Origin: Pseudomonas fluorescens
Lineage (GTDB): Bacteria > Pseudomonadota > Gammaproteobacteria > Pseudomonadales > Pseudomonadaceae
NCBI RefSeq assembly: GCF_001648775.1
Contig: NZ_LVEJ01000016.1
Span: forward strand, 1-64,000
DNA: 64,000 nucleotides
Direction: 5' to 3'
How positions within the stretch are numbered: position 1 is the first letter of the stretch; each line of letters starts with the position of its first letter. Positions 18,747 to 29,168 of the stretch are shown here, in pieces. A program made the position numbers and the translations under genes. The notes beneath the pieces are model-generated. The model saw only the letters and a program-made list of their open reading frames with translations, was not told the DNA's origin and did not search any database.

Positions 18747-19915
18747 CAGCCTTGCCAGCTCTTCAAGCCACGCGCAATACGCTCCACCGCTTGCTGTAAG
18801 CGAGGGAGGTTTTGCGTGTAGGCAAAACGCACATGGTGGCTGGCCTGATAGCGACCGAAATCCAGACCCGGGGTGAAAGCAACATGTTCGGTTTCGAGGA
18901 AATGTCGACAGAACGCGAAGGCATCGCCGCCGAACTGGCTGATATCGGCGTACAGATAGAAGGCACCCTCCGGCTCCACGGCGATGTTGAAACCCAACTC
19001 GCGCAACGCTGGCAGGAGGAAGTCGCGGCGACGACCGAATTCGGCGCGGCGCTCCTCCAGAATGGCGATAGTGTCCGGTTCGAAACACGCCAATGCCGCG
19101 TATTGCGCCATGCTCGGCGCACTGATGTAGAGGTTCTGCGCCAGTTTCTCCAGCTCGCTGACCGCGGCATCCGGCGCCACCAGCCAGCCCAGACGCCAAC
19201 CGGTCATGCCGAAATATTTTGAGAAACTGTTCAACACGAAAGCACTGTCATCGACTTCCAATACGCTCGCCGCATCGGTGCCGTAAGTCAGGCCGTGGTA
19301 GATCTCGTCCACCACCAGATGACCATGGCGAGCCTTGATGGCAGTGGATAACCCGGCCAGTTCGTCGCGGGTCAGGATCGTTCCGGTCGGATTGGCCGGT
19401 GAGGCGACCAGGGCACCGACGCTGTCGTGATCCCAATGCCGCGCAACCAGATCCGGGGTCAGTTGATAACGTACGTCCGGCCCCACCGGCACCAGCTGCG
19501 CCGCGCCCTCGACCAGTCGCAGGAAGTGACGGTTGCACGGGTAGCCCGGGTCCGCCAACAGCCAGTGTTTGCCGGGGTCGACCAGCAACGCACTGGCCAG
19601 CAACAGTGCACCGGAACCGCCCGGCGTGATCAGAATCCGCCGTGGATCGATGTTCAGGCCATAGCGCGATTGATAAAACCCGGCAATCGCCTCGCGCAGC
19701 TCGGGAATCCCGCGGGCGGCGGTGTAACGGGTCTTGCCAGCCGTCAGCGCGGCCTGGCCGGCACGAATGATCGGCTCAGCGGTGGTGAAGTCCGGCTCGC
19801 CGATTTCCAGGTGGATCACGTCGTGGCCTTCAGCCTGCAATTCATTGGCCCGCGCCAGCAGCGCCATCACATGGAACGGTTCGATCGCACGACTGCGCGC
19901 ACTGTAGGGAGCCAT
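18746..19915 (-). CDS. Class I/II pyridoxal-phosphate aminotransferase
   Basis: A 389-residue fold-type I aminotransferase. Visible are the N-terminal substrate segment ([11 protein letters not shown]), the glycine-rich cofactor loop [23 protein letters not shown], and the PLP lysine in [16 protein letters not shown]. It is closest to the alanine/aspartate-type subgroup, but the substrate cannot be told from sequence alone. It precedes sfsA in a two-gene operon and is divergent from dksA. Confidence 0.9.
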   Translation of the reverse strand: MAPYSARSRAIEPFHVMALLARANELQAEGHDVIHLEIGEPDFTTAEPIIRAGQAALTAGKTRYTAARGIPELREAIAGFYQSRYGLNIDPRRILITPGGSGALLLASALLVDPGKHWLLADPGYPCNRHFLRLVEGAAQLVPVGPDVRYQLTPDLVARHWDHDSVGALVASPANPTGTILTRDELAGLSTAIKARHGHLVVDEIYHGLTYGTDAASVLEVDDSAFVLNSFSKYFGMTGWRLGWLVAPDAAVSELEKLAQNLYISAPSMAQYAALACFEPDTIAILEERRAEFGRRRDFLLPALRELGFNIAVEPEGAFYLYADISQFGGDAFAFCRHFLETEHVAFTPGLDFGRYQASHHVRFAYTQNLPRLQQAVERIARGLKSWQG

Positions 19916-20249
19916 TGGTTTTCCTTCGGCAGGGAAAAAGAGACGATTCTACCCATCTGCCGGAACGAGCGAGAACCCGCAGCGGTCACAGCCTCAAGAA
20001 CGCTGGACTGTAACGATATGAGCGTACGCTCCAGGATTGACTAAAATCAGTGATTGAACAGGTCTTCAACACCACCAGACACGGCTTGCCAAACATTTGC
20101 AAGCGCCACCCGCCGGGGCCTCGACATCCGGGAGTAGCGCAGGCCGAATTGATCTGGTAAGTTCGCCCGCTTGCAGCCGCAGGGCCGGCAGGTGTCGGTG
20201 ATGGAGCAATCCTGCGCAATGGATTACAAGAGTAGAGGCGGTCCATTTC
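19916..20249. other. Intergenic region upstream of dksA
   Basis: This 334-nt divergent region between the aminotransferase gene and dksA shows no convincing gene. It should hold both promoters. A TTGACTAAAAT sequence at about 20038-20047 could supply a -10 element, but I see no well-spaced -35. A GAGGCGG about 7 nt before the dksA ATG is a plausible ribosome-binding site. Confidence 0.5.
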
Positions 20250-20693
20250 ATGCCCACCCAAGCAAAGCAACAGCAGCAAACGACGATCAGCGGCTTCGAA
20301 CCTTACGTTCCGAAGGCCGGTGAAGAGTACATGGGCGCTCCGATGCGCGCGCACTTCACCAAGATCCTGAACAAGTGGAAACAGGACTTGATGCAGGAAG
20401 TCGACCGTACTGTTGATCATATGAAAGACGAAGCGGCCAACTTCCCTGACCCGGCCGACCGTGCCAGTCAGGAAGAAGAATTCGCCCTGGAGCTGCGCGC
20501 CCGCGATCGCGAGCGCAAGTTGATCAAGAAGATCGACAAGACGCTGGAGCTGATTCAGGACGAAGAATACGGCTGGTGCGAGTCCTGCGGCATCGAGATC
20601 GGCGTCAAGCGCCTCGAAGCCCGTCCGACGGCGGATCTGTGCATCGACTGCAAGACCCTGGCGGAAATCAAGGAAAAGCAGGTCGGCAAGTAA
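20250..20693 (+). CDS. dksA: RNA polymerase-binding transcription factor DksA
   Basis: A 147-residue secondary-channel factor that works with ppGpp in the stringent response, repressing rRNA promoters and activating amino acid biosynthesis genes. It has the long coiled-coil with the acidic tip (NFPDPADRASQEEEF) and a complete four-cysteine zinc finger (CESCG near 110 and CIDC near 131), so it is the canonical zinc form rather than DksA2. It lies upstream of gluQRS, the common gammaproteobacterial order. Confidence 0.97.
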   Translation: MPTQAKQQQQTTISGFEPYVPKAGEEYMGAPMRAHFTKILNKWKQDLMQEVDRTVDHMKDEAANFPDPADRASQEEEFALELRARDRERKLIKKIDKTLELIQDEEYGWCESCGIEIGVKRLEARPTADLCIDCKTLAEIKEKQVGK

Positions 20694-20707
20694 TCTCGAC
20701 CTGAACG

Positions 20708-20737
20708 AAAAACGGAGCGTGCGAACGCTCCGTTTTT
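20708..20737 (+). terminator. Intrinsic terminator after dksA
   Basis: ACGGAGCG / CGCTCCGT stem with flanking A5 and T5. It separates dksA from gluQRS, although read-through is common in this pair. Confidence 0.85.
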
Positions 20738-20769
20738 GTTTCTGACGTTTGCCTTTGCCTTTTGCTCTT

Positions 20770-20856
20770 GTGGGAGCGAGCCTGCTCGCGAAAGCGCTGT
20801 GTCATTCAGCATTTAATCGTCTGACACTACGCTTTCGCGAGCAGGCTCGCTCCCAC
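20770..20856. repeat. REP doublet 2 (converging, GAGCCTGCTC variant)
   Basis: Arms at 20770-20792 and 20834-20856 with a 41-nt spacer, inserted between the dksA terminator and gluQRS. Confidence 0.92.
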
Positions 20857-20896
20857 AAGTTGACCTGCGTATAGCCTGAAAAGTAGTTTCGTCTTC

Positions 20897-21793
20897 ATGA
20901 CTGCCAAAACATCCCCCGCCTACATCGGCCGCTTCGCCCCCACCCCCAGTGGCCACCTGCACTTCGGTTCGCTGGTCGCCGCCCTCGCCTCTTACCTCGA
21001 CGCGCGCTCGGTCGGCGGTCGCTGGCTGGTGCGCATGGAAGACCTCGATCCGCCCCGTGAAGAGCCCGGTGCGCAAGCCGCGATCCTCAAGGCGCTGGAA
21101 AGCTATGGCTTCGAATGGGACGGCGACATGGTGCGTCAGAGCGATCGGCACGACGCCTACGCCGAAGTGCTGAACAGCCTGTTCAATCACGGCCTCGCGT
21201 ATGCCTGCACCTGCTCGCGCAAACAGCTCGAACCCTACAACGGCATTTATCCGGGCCTGTGCCGCAATCTCGGCCATGACCAGCAAGACGCCGCCATTCG
21301 CCTGCGCGTGCCGGAACTGGAATACCACTTCGTCGACCGCGTGCAGGGTGAATACCGCCAGCATCTGGGTCGTGACGTCGGTGACTTCGTGATCCGCCGT
21401 CGCGACGGCCTCTACGCTTATCAATTGGCCGTGGTGCTCGATGACGCCTGGCAAGGCATCACCGACATTGTCCGCGGTGCCGACCTGCTCGACTCGACCC
21501 CGCGCCAGCTATATCTGCAAGAACTGCTGGGTTTGCGTCAGCCGCGCTACCTGCACCTGCCGCTGATCACCCAGCCGGACGGCAACAAGCTCGGCAAGTC
21601 CTACCGCTCGCCGCCGCTGCAAGCCGATCAAGCGACGCCGTTGCTGCTGCGCGCCCTGCGGGCATTGGGGCAAAACCCCGGCGCCGAACTGGAACACGCC
21701 TCGCCACAAGAGTTGCTGGCGTGGGGCAGCGCGCACTGGGATGCCAGCAAGATCCCGCGCACACTGACCCTGCCCGAGGCGCAACTGCCATGA
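20897..21793 (+). CDS. gluQRS: Glutamyl-Q tRNA(Asp) synthetase
   Basis: A 298-residue paralogue of glutamyl-tRNA synthetase lacking the anticodon-binding domain. It attaches glutamate to queuosine at the wobble base of tRNA-Asp. It has an HIGH-like signature (GRFAPTPSGHLHFGSL), a zinc site (CTCSRKQLEPYNGIYPGLC) and a degenerate KMSKS loop (GNKLGKS). Located after dksA as in many proteobacteria. Confidence 0.95.
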   Translation: MTAKTSPAYIGRFAPTPSGHLHFGSLVAALASYLDARSVGGRWLVRMEDLDPPREEPGAQAAILKALESYGFEWDGDMVRQSDRHDAYAEVLNSLFNHGLAYACTCSRKQLEPYNGIYPGLCRNLGHDQQDAAIRLRVPELEYHFVDRVQGEYRQHLGRDVGDFVIRRRDGLYAYQLAVVLDDAWQGITDIVRGADLLDSTPRQLYLQELLGLRQPRYLHLPLITQPDGNKLGKSYRSPPLQADQATPLLLRALRALGQNPGAELEHASPQELLAWGSAHWDASKIPRTLTLPEAQLP

Positions 21794-21870
21794 CGACACT
21801 TGCAGTCGCGCGCCCATCCGTTACCATCGCCGCACGTTTTCGGGCACGCGCATAAAAAAGAGAGGCCGGG

Positions 21871-22047
21871 ATGTACATCTATCGCTTGGTCCTGCTTTTA
21901 GTCGTGGGGATCTACCTGTTTTCCCCCGCCATCATGGATTGGTGGATCGACGCTACGGGCGCCTGGTATCGCCCCTATCTGCTTTGGCTGATCCTCATCG
22001 TCGTGACCTTCATCCTGCAGAGCCAAAAAGATGCCGATGAGCTTTAG
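21871..22047 (+). CDS. cbrX: Small membrane protein CbrX, upstream of and overlapping cbrA
   Basis: A 58-residue protein (MYIYRLVLLLVVGIYLFSPA ... [12 protein letters not shown]) with two hydrophobic helices (about 5-20 and 36-50) around a Trp-rich segment. AGAGG lies 5 nt before the ATG. Its end overlaps the start of cbrA by 17 nt (or 11 with the alternative cbrA ATG), which suggests translational coupling. The equivalent small frame in P. putida has been called cbrX. The molecular role is not established. Confidence 0.85.
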   Translation: MYIYRLVLLLVVGIYLFSPAIMDWWIDATGAWYRPYLLWLILIVVTFILQSQKDADEL

Positions 22048-24985
22048 CCTGACCCAGATGATCCTGATCAGCGCCGCGTACCTGGCGACGCTGTTCGGCG
22101 TTGCCTGGGTCAGCGAACGGGGCATGATCCCGCGCGCAATCATTCGCCACCCGCTGACCTACACCTTGTCGCTGGGGGTTTACGCCAGTGCGTGGGCGTT
22201 CTACGGCACGGTCGGCCTCGCGTATCAGTACGGTTATGGCTTTCTGTCCAGCTACCTCGGCGTGTCCGGCGCGTTTCTGCTGGCGCCGGTGTTGCTCTAT
22301 CCGATCCTGAAAATCACCCGCACCTATCAACTGTCGTCGCTGGCGGATCTGTTCGCGTTCCGCTTTCGCAGCACCTGGGCCGGCGCGCTGACCACGATTT
22401 TCATGCTGATCGGTGTGCTGCCCTTGCTGGCGTTGCAGATTCAGGCTGTGGCCGACTCCATCGGCATCCTCACGGGCGAACCGATCCAGAGCCGCGTCGC
22501 TTTGGCGTTCTGTGCGCTGATCATTCTGTTCACGATTTTCTTCGGCTCCCGGCATATCGCCACGCGTGAAAAGCACGAAGGGCTGGTATTCGCGATTGCC
22601 TTCGAGTCGGTGATCAAACTGGTCGCCCTCGGCGGCGTTGGCCTGTATGCGCTGTACGGTGTGTTCGACGGCCCGCAACAGCTGGAACTGTGGCTGCTGC
22701 AAAATCAGACCGCCCTCGCCGCCCTGCATACGCCATTGCAGGAAGGCCCGTGGCGCACGCTGCTGCTGGTGTTCTTCGCCTCGGCGATCGTGATGCCGCA
22801 CATGTATCACATGACGTTTACCGAGAACCTCAACCCGCGTTCGCTGGTCAGCGCGAGCTGGGGTTTGCCGCTGTTCCTGCTGCTGATGAGCCTGGCAGTG
22901 CCGCTGATTCTCTGGGCCGGCCTCAAACTCGGTGCCACGACCAATCCGGAATACTTCACCCTCGGCATCGGCATCGCCGCCAACAGCAAACCGCTGGCGT
23001 TGCTCGCCTATGTCGGCGGTCTGTCAGCGGCCAGCGGTCTGATCATCGTCACCACCCTGGCGCTGTCGGGCATGGCGCTGAACCACTTGGTGTTGCCGCT
23101 CTATCAGCCACCGGCCGAAGGCAATATCTACCGCTGGCTGAAGTGGACCCGTCGGGCGCTGATCGTCGCGATCATCATGGCCGGTTTCGGCTTCTACCTG
23201 ATGCTCGGCGCCGAACAGGATCTGGCCAACCTCGGCATCGTCGCGTTTGTCGCGACGCTGCAATTCCTCCCGGGTGTGCTGTCGGTGCTTTACTGGCCGA
23301 CCGCCAACCGGCGTGGCTTTATCGCTGGTCTGCTCGCAGGGATTCTGGTCTGGGTAGTCACGATGCTGCTGCCGCTGGTCGGCAATCTGCAGGGTTTCTA
23401 CATTCCTCTGCTGAACATGATTTACGTGCTCGACGACACCAGTTGGCACATGGCGGCCATCGCCTCGCTCGCCGCCAACGTGTTGATGTTCACGCTGATC
23501 TCGCTGTTCACCAACGCCAGCCCCGAAGAAGCCAGCGCCGCCGAGGCCTGCGCGGTGGATAACGTCCGTCGTCCGCAGCGGCGCGAACTGCACGCCGCCT
23601 CACCCCAGGAATTCGCCACACAACTGGCCAAACCGCTGGGCGCCAAGGCTGCGCAAAAAGAAGTCGAACAAGCGCTGCGTGATCTTTATCTGCCGTTCGA
23701 TGAACGCCGTCCATACGCCTTGCGCCGTTTGCGCGACCGCATCGAAGCCAACCTCTCCGGCCTGATGGGCCCGAGCGTGGCGCAGGACATGGTGGAAACC
23801 TTCCTGCCATACAAGGCCGGCGGCGAAAACTATGTGACTGAAGACATCCACTTCATCGAAAGCCGCCTCGAGGATTACCACTCGCGCCTTACAGGTCTGG
23901 CCGCCGAACTCGATGCCCTGCGTCGCTATCACCGGCAGACCTTGCAGGAACTGCCGATGGGCGTCTGCTCGCTGGCCAAGGATCAAGAGATCCTGATGTG
24001 GAACAAGGCCATGGAAGAACTCACCGGGATCGCCGCGCAACGCGTGGTCGGTTCGCGCCTGAGCACCATTGGCGAGCCGTGGAAGGAATTGCTGCAAGGC
24101 TTCATCAATCTGCCCGACGAGCATTTGCACAAACAACATCTGGCCCTTGATGGGCAGACCCGTTGGCTGAACCTGCACAAAGCGGCGATTGATGAGCCGT
24201 TGGCGCCGGGTAACAGTGGCCTGGTGCTGCTGGTCGAAGATTTGACCGAAACGCAGATGCTCGAAGACAAACTGGTGCACTCCGAACGACTGGCCAGCAT
24301 CGGTCGTCTCGCGGCGGGTGTGGCCCACGAAATCGGCAACCCGATCACCGGCATCGCCTGTCTGGCGCAGAACCTGCGCGAAGAGCGTGAAGACGACGGC
24401 GAGCTGACGGAAATCAGCGGACAGATTCTTGAACAGACCAAACGTGTATCACGCATCGTCCAGTCGCTGATGAGCTTCGCACACGCCGGCAGCCATCAGC
24501 ATAGCGACGAGCCCGTTTGTCTGGCGGAAGTCGCGCAGGATGCCATCGGCCTGCTGGCGCTGAACCGACGCAATTTCGAAGTGCAGTTCTACAACCTGTG
24601 CGATCCCGATCACTGGGTCGAAGGCGATCCGCAGCGGCTCGCCCAGGTGCTGATCAATCTGCTCTCCAACGCCCGCGACGCCTCGCCGCCGCACAGTGCG
24701 GTACGGGTCAAGAGCGAAGCCGGCGAACACACGGTCGATCTGATCGTCGAAGACGAAGGCAGCGGTATTCCGAAGAACATCATGGATCGATTGTTCGAAC
24801 CCTTCTTCACCACCAAGGATCCTGGCGAAGGCACCGGTCTGGGCCTTGCACTGGTCTATTCCATCGTTGAAGAGCATTATGGACAAATCACCATCGACAG
24901 CCCGGCTGATGTACAAAGCCAACGCGGCACCCGTATCCGGGTGACCTTACCGCGTCATGTCGAAGCGACGTCCGCTGTGAACTGA
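22031..24985 (+). CDS. cbrA: CbrA, sensor histidine kinase with SLC5-like transporter domain
   Basis: A 984-residue inner-membrane kinase of the CbrAB system controlling carbon/nitrogen balance and catabolite repression. Residues about 1-500 form a sodium-solute-symporter-like domain with about 13 helices. A linker and PAS-like region follow ([20 protein letters not shown]), then a HisKA domain with H766 in GVAHEIGNP. The ATPase domain has [16 protein letters not shown] and GTGLGLAL motifs. The in-frame ATG at 22037 (MSFSLTQM) is an equally plausible start. It overlaps cbrX and is 22 nt upstream of cbrB. Confidence 0.96.
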   Translation: MPMSFSLTQMILISAAYLATLFGVAWVSERGMIPRAIIRHPLTYTLSLGVYASAWAFYGTVGLAYQYGYGFLSSYLGVSGAFLLAPVLLYPILKITRTYQLSSLADLFAFRFRSTWAGALTTIFMLIGVLPLLALQIQAVADSIGILTGEPIQSRVALAFCALIILFTIFFGSRHIATREKHEGLVFAIAFESVIKLVALGGVGLYALYGVFDGPQQLELWLLQNQTALAALHTPLQEGPWRTLLLVFFASAIVMPHMYHMTFTENLNPRSLVSASWGLPLFLLLMSLAVPLILWAGLKLGATTNPEYFTLGIGIAANSKPLALLAYVGGLSAASGLIIVTTLALSGMALNHLVLPLYQPPAEGNIYRWLKWTRRALIVAIIMAGFGFYLMLGAEQDLANLGIVAFVATLQFLPGVLSVLYWPTANRRGFIAGLLAGILVWVVTMLLPLVGNLQGFYIPLLNMIYVLDDTSWHMAAIASLAANVLMFTLISLFTNASPEEASAAEACAVDNVRRPQRRELHAASPQEFATQLAKPLGAKAAQKEVEQALRDLYLPFDERRPYALRRLRDRIEANLSGLMGPSVAQDMVETFLPYKAGGENYVTEDIHFIESRLEDYHSRLTGLAAELDALRRYHRQTLQELPMGVCSLAKDQEILMWNKAMEELTGIAAQRVVGSRLSTIGEPWKELLQGFINLPDEHLHKQHLALDGQTRWLNLHKAAIDEPLAPGNSGLVLLVEDLTETQMLEDKLVHSERLASIGRLAAGVAHEIGNPITGIACLAQNLREEREDDGELTEISGQILEQTKRVSRIVQSLMSFAHAGSHQHSDEPVCLAEVAQDAIGLLALNRRNFEVQFYNLCDPDHWVEGDPQRLAQVLINLLSNARDASPPHSAVRVKSEAGEHTVDLIVEDEGSGIPKNIMDRLFEPFFTTKDPGEGTGLGLALVYSIVEEHYGQITIDSPADVQSQRGTRIRVTLPRHVEATSAVN

Positions 24986-25007
24986 GACCGTCGAGAGTAT
25001 CGAATCA

Positions 25008-26444
25008 ATGCCGCACATTTTGATCGTCGAAGACGAAACAATTATCCGCTCCGCCTTGCGCCGCCTGCTGGAACGTAATCAGTACCAGGTCAGCGAAGCC
25101 GGTTCAGTGCAGGAAGCACAAGAACGCTTCACCATTCCTACGTTCGATTTGATCGTCAGCGATCTGCGTTTGCCGGGCGCACCGGGCACCGAGCTGATCA
25201 AGCTCGGCCAAGGTACGCCGGTGCTGATCATGACCAGTTACGCCAGCCTGCGTTCGGCGGTCGACTCGATGAAGATGGGCGCGGTGGACTACATCGCCAA
25301 GCCTTTCGACCACGATGAAATGCTTCAAGCTGTCGCGCGGATCCTGCGTGATCGTCAATCGGCACCGGCTGCCGGCGAAGCGGTTGCCAGCAAACCGGCC
25401 AATGGCAGCGGCAAATCTGCCGTCGACAACAGCAATGGCGAGATCGGCATCATCGGTTCCTGTCCGCCGATGCAGGATCTGTACAGCAAGATCCGCAAGG
25501 TCGCGCCCACCGATTCCAATGTCCTGATTCAGGGCGAGTCCGGCACCGGTAAAGAACTGGTGGCCCGCGCCCTGCACAATCTGTCGAAACGCGCCAAGGC
25601 GCCGATGATTTCGGTGAACTGTGCAGCCATTCCGGAAAGCCTGATCGAGTCCGAACTGTTTGGCCACGAAAAAGGTGCGTTCACTGGCGCCAGCGCTGGT
25701 CGCGCCGGTCTGGTCGAAGCGGCGGACGGCGGCACCTTGTTCCTCGACGAAATCGGCGAACTGCCACTGGAAGCCCAGGCCCGCCTGCTGCGCGTGTTGC
25801 AGGAAGGCGAAATTCGCCGGGTCGGTTCGGTGCAGTCGCAGAAGGTCGATGTGCGCCTGATCGCCGCGACTCACCGTGACTTGAAGAGCCTGGCGAAAAT
25901 CGGTCAGTTCCGTGAAGATCTTTATTACCGTCTGCATGTGATCGCGTTGAAACTGCCGGCTCTGCGCGAGCGTGGCGCCGACGTCAATGAAATCGCCAAT
26001 GCCTTCCTCGCTCGCCAGAGTGCGCGCATCAACCGTACCGACCTGAAGTTTGCTGCCGATGCCGAACAGGCGATCCGGCACTATTCCTGGCCGGGGAACG
26101 TGCGTGAGCTGGAGAACGCGGTCGAGCGGGCGGTGATTCTCAGCGAAAGCGCGGAAATTTCTGCCGAACTGCTGGGCATCGACATCGAGCTGAGCGACCT
26201 GGAAGACGACGAGTTCATCGGTCTGCCGCCACAAACCGCGGGTAACGCCAGCAACAGCAGCCATGAACCGACCGAAGACCTGTCGCTGGAGGACTACTTC
26301 CAGCATTTCGTCCTTGAGCATCAGGACCACATGACCGAGACCGAACTGGCGCGCAAACTGGGCGTCAGCCGTAAATGTCTGTGGGAACGCCGTCAGCGTC
26401 TGGGCATCCCCCGGCGCAAGACCGGGGTCGCCAGCGAGAGCTGA
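25008..26444 (+). CDS. cbrB: CbrB, NtrC-family sigma-54 response regulator
   Basis: A 478-residue activator phosphorylated by CbrA. It has a receiver domain with D52, an AAA+ domain with Walker A GESGTGKE (176-183), sigma-54 contact loop GAFTGA (223-228) and Walker [12 protein letters not shown]. The C-terminal Fis-type helix-turn-helix is [20 protein letters not shown]. It activates crcZ, whose sigma-54 promoter and binding palindrome lie immediately downstream, and histidine, proline and arginine catabolic genes. Confidence 0.97.
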   Translation: MPHILIVEDETIIRSALRRLLERNQYQVSEAGSVQEAQERFTIPTFDLIVSDLRLPGAPGTELIKLGQGTPVLIMTSYASLRSAVDSMKMGAVDYIAKPFDHDEMLQAVARILRDRQSAPAAGEAVASKPANGSGKSAVDNSNGEIGIIGSCPPMQDLYSKIRKVAPTDSNVLIQGESGTGKELVARALHNLSKRAKAPMISVNCAAIPESLIESELFGHEKGAFTGASAGRAGLVEAADGGTLFLDEIGELPLEAQARLLRVLQEGEIRRVGSVQSQKVDVRLIAATHRDLKSLAKIGQFREDLYYRLHVIALKLPALRERGADVNEIANAFLARQSARINRTDLKFAADAEQAIRHYSWPGNVRELENAVERAVILSESAEISAELLGIDIELSDLEDDEFIGLPPQTAGNASNSSHEPTEDLSLEDYFQHFVLEHQDHMTETELARKLGVSRKCLWERRQRLGIPRRKTGVASES

Positions 26445-26491
26445 ACGTTACCTGTCGAGTGTGCGGGTAACGCATGAAGATGTGAAAAAAC

Positions 26492-26517
26492 TGTTACCTC
26501 AGTCGATTCACGTAACA
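26492..26517 (+). promoter_or_regulatory. CbrB-binding palindrome upstream of crcZ
   Basis: TGTTAC, 14 nt, GTAACA: an exact match to the published CbrB inverted-repeat architecture. It lies about 100 bp before the sigma-54 promoter, the usual enhancer distance. A second, imperfect pair (CGTTAC, 15 nt, GTAACG) occurs at 26446-26472. Confidence 0.85.
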
Positions 26518-26520
26518 GAA

Positions 26521-26557
26521 GCCGGGGTTATCGGTAACGAAACCCCGGCTTTTTTTC
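26521..26557 (+). terminator. Intrinsic terminator after cbrB
   Basis: GCCGGGGTT / AACCCCGGC stem followed by T7. It ends the cbrXAB transcript before crcZ. Confidence 0.85.
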
Positions 26558-26615
26558 GCCCCGACAGAACGGTTATATCGACCTAACCCTTTGTTTTACT
26601 GGGTTTCGCAAAAGT

Positions 26616-26630
26616 TGGCACGACCCCTGC
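26616..26630 (+). promoter_or_regulatory. Sigma-54 promoter of crcZ
   Basis: TGGCACGACCCCTGC places GG and GC ten bases apart, the -24/-12 layout of RpoN promoters. It predicts transcription from about 26642. Confidence 0.88.
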
Positions 26631-26641
26631 TATATGTTTGG

Positions 26642-27010
26642 TACAAGAACAATAACAAGCAATGCACAAGACAATAAAAATAAGACGAATCGACTCACGC
26701 ACAATAAAAACAAGACGGCGAGAGGCGCAGCTAACTGATTCTTTTGGAGAGGCGTTGTATTTGGGGCTTGCCCCACGACCAGGCCGAGAACAACAAAAAC
26801 TGTCCTAAGACAGAGCCTGTACTGGTTGGATCGAGAGATCACTGCAATTCAGCGACCAAAGCAATCCGTTTGCTCTTGGCTCCCGATTGGGAGGGTCACG
26901 AAGGAAACGCTTCGTGGCGAGGGCACTCAACAAAAACAAGAAGCCCGAATCAATAATAAAAAGAGCACGCAACTACTTCTTGGGGAGCTTCGGCTCCCCT
27001 TGTAGTTTCT
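26642..27010 (+). ncRNA. crcZ: CrcZ, Hfq/Crc-sequestering small RNA
   Basis: About 370 nt between the sigma-54 promoter and a terminator hairpin (GGGGAGC TTCG GCTCCCC, extended by AACTAC/GTAGTT). It contains six A-rich stretches of the AANAANAA type that bind Hfq/Crc: near 26645-26658, 26671-26683, 26701-26713, 26788-26800, 26928-26943 and 26948-26963. When CbrAB is active, CrcZ titrates Hfq/Crc and relieves catabolite repression. Position between cbrB and pcnB is conserved in Pseudomonas. The exact 3' end is estimated from the hairpin. Confidence 0.93.
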
Positions 27011-27178
27011 CCTCCGCTGCAAAATCCCCCATTTTTATCGCGCGCGATGCCTGTAGCCTGCGGCTTGCAGCTCAAATCGGCCGTGTCCTACACCATCCCC
27101 CGACTAAATGCTAGAATCTGCGCCCATCATGCGGTCATTCTTTGGTATGGCCGAACATTCCTTCAAACAGTGCATCCC

Positions 27179-28579
27179 ATGCTGAAGAAGTTGTTCCAGT
27201 CATTCCGAACTCCCGTGCGTCGTACGCAACACATCCGCAGCACCCCTGAAGTGCTCAACAGCGGCCAGCATTCGCTGCAGAAAACGCAATTCAGCCGCTA
27301 TGCGGTGAATATCGTCGAACGCCTGCAAGGTGCCGGTTACCAGGCTTATCTGGTCGGCGGTTGCGTGCGTGACATGCTGCTGGGCATCACGCCCAAGGAC
27401 TTCGACGTCGCCACCAGCGCCACGCCTGAGCAAGTCCGTGCCGAATTCCGCAATGCGCGGATTATCGGTCGCCGCTTCAAACTGGTGCATATCCATTTCG
27501 GTCGCGAAATCATCGAAGTCGCGACTTTCCGCGCCAATCACCCGGTCAACGAAGACGACGAAGACAGCAACCAGTCGTCGCGCAACGAGAGCGGGCGGAT
27601 TCTGCGTGACAACGTTTACGGCACCCTGGAAGAAGACGCGCAACGCCGCGACTTCACCATCAACGCCCTGTATTACGATCCGGTCAGCGAGCGCATCCTC
27701 GACTACGCCAACGGCGTACACGACATCCGCAATCACTTGATCCGCCTGATCGGCGATCCGAAGCAGCGCTACCAGGAAGACCCGGTACGCATGCTGCGTG
27801 CCGTGCGTTTCGCCGCCAAGCTCAACTTTGGCATCGAGAAGCACACTGTGCAGCCGATCCGCGAATTGGCGCCGATGCTGCGCGAGATCCCGTCGGCGCG
27901 GCTGTTCGAAGAAGTGCTCAAGCTGTTCCTCTCCGGGCACGGTGCGATCACTTTCGAAATGCTGGTCGATCTGCAACTGTTCGCCCCGCTTTTCCCGGCC
28001 AGTGCCGATGCGCTGGAACACAATCCGGAATACACCCACACGCTGATCAGCGAAGCGCTGACTAACACCGACCTGCGCATCAAGCAGAACAAACCGGTGA
28101 CCCCGGCGTTCCTGTTTGCCGCGCTGCTGTGGCCTGCCCTGCCGGCTCGCGTGCTGCGGTTGCAGGAACGTGGCATGCCGCCGATTCCGGCGATGCAGGA
28201 AGGCGCCCACGAGCTGATCGCCGAACAGTGTCAGCGCATCGCGATTCCAAAACGCTTCACCATGCCGATCCGCGAGATCTGGGACATGCAGGAACGTTTG
28301 CCACGCCGCAGCGGCAAACGTGCCGACCTGTTGCTGGACAATCCGCGTTTCCGCGCCGGCTACGATTTCCTGCTGTTGCGTGAAAGCGCAGGCGAGGAGA
28401 CTGATGGCCTCGGCGAATGGTGGACGGACTATCAGGACGCCAACGACAGCGAGCGCCGCGACATGATCCGCGACCTCAGCGGCAAGGGTGATGACGCCAG
28501 CGGCGCACCGCGCAAACGTCGCCGCAGCAGCGGTTCCAAGCGCAAACGTGCCGGTGCCCCGAGCGCGACAGGCGAGTAA
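27179..28579 (+). CDS. pcnB: Poly(A) polymerase I
   Basis: A 466-residue class II nucleotidyltransferase that adds poly(A) tails to RNA 3' ends, promoting decay. It has the head domain motif LVGGCVRDMLLG followed by KDFDVATSA (catalytic aspartates), RDFTINALYYDP, and RMLRAVRFAAKL. The highly basic C-terminal tail (RKRRRSSGSKRKRAG) is typical of bacterial PAPs and distinguishes it from CCA-adding enzyme. The start MLKKLFQSF at 27179 is preferred to an upstream in-frame ATG at 27047, which has no family similarity. Followed by folK, 4 nt apart. Confidence 0.95.
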   Translation: MLKKLFQSFRTPVRRTQHIRSTPEVLNSGQHSLQKTQFSRYAVNIVERLQGAGYQAYLVGGCVRDMLLGITPKDFDVATSATPEQVRAEFRNARIIGRRFKLVHIHFGREIIEVATFRANHPVNEDDEDSNQSSRNESGRILRDNVYGTLEEDAQRRDFTINALYYDPVSERILDYANGVHDIRNHLIRLIGDPKQRYQEDPVRMLRAVRFAAKLNFGIEKHTVQPIRELAPMLREIPSARLFEEVLKLFLSGHGAITFEMLVDLQLFAPLFPASADALEHNPEYTHTLISEALTNTDLRIKQNKPVTPAFLFAALLWPALPARVLRLQERGMPPIPAMQEGAHELIAEQCQRIAIPKRFTMPIREIWDMQERLPRRSGKRADLLLDNPRFRAGYDFLLLRESAGEETDGLGEWWTDYQDANDSERRDMIRDLSGKGDDASGAPRKRRRSSGSKRKRAGAPSATGE

Positions 28580-28583
28580 AGGC

Positions 28584-29069
28584 ATGGAACGCATCTACAT
28601 CGGCATGGGCAGCAACCTCGCTGACCCGGCCGAACAATTGCGCAGCGCCGTCGAGGCGCTGGGGCAATTGCCACAGACCTCACTCGCGGGCGTCTCCGCG
28701 TTCTATCAAAGCGATTCTCTGTTGCCAGGCCAACCGCGTTACACCAACGCGGTGGCGGCGCTCGACAGTTCGCTCGCACCGCTTGAACTGCTCGATGCGC
28801 TGCAAGCGATCGAGAACGACCAGGGTCGCGAACGCCTTGAGCGTTGGGGCCCGCGCACGCTGGATCTGGACATTCTGCTGTTTGGTGATCGACTGATCGA
28901 CGAACCGCGCCTGAAAGTCCCGCATTACCAGATTCAGGAACGTGCGTTCGTCCTGTATCCCCTTGCCGAACTGGCGCCGCAAGATCTGCGTCTGGCCGAT
29001 GGCCGCAGCCTCCCCGACCTGCTGGCAGCCTGCCCGTTCGTCGGCCTGGAACGCCTCCCGACAGACTGA
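28584..29069 (+). CDS. folK: 2-amino-4-hydroxy-6-hydroxymethyldihydropteridine pyrophosphokinase
   Basis: A 161-residue HPPK that transfers pyrophosphate from ATP to the pterin in folate synthesis. It has the GSNLADP start, the signature RWGPRTLDLDILLFGD and the HYQIQERAFVLYPLAELAP region. The ATG at 28584 (MERIYIGMGS) lies 4 nt after the pcnB stop. The pcnB-folK-panB order is standard in gammaproteobacteria, though here a REP doublet and about 400 nt intervene before panB. Confidence 0.96.
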   Translation: MERIYIGMGSNLADPAEQLRSAVEALGQLPQTSLAGVSAFYQSDSLLPGQPRYTNAVAALDSSLAPLELLDALQAIENDQGRERLERWGPRTLDLDILLFGDRLIDEPRLKVPHYQIQERAFVLYPLAELAPQDLRLADGRSLPDLLAACPFVGLERLPTD

Positions 29070-29081
29070 TTGCAATCCCCT

Positions 29082-29168
29082 GTGGGAGCGAGCCTGCTCG
29101 CGAAAGCGGTGTGTCATTCAACACTGTGTTGACTGATCCGCCGCCTTCGCGAGCAGGCTCGCTCCCAC
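29082..29168. repeat. REP doublet 3 (converging, GAGCCTGCTC variant)
   Basis: Arms at 29082-29104 and 29146-29168, spacer 41 nt, 12 nt after the folK stop. Confidence 0.92.

Noticed and set aside
26630..27114. Short frames (70-75 codons) on both strands inside crcZ
   Set aside because: They overlap the sRNA, have no ribosome-binding sites, and the A-rich tracts account for the sequence.
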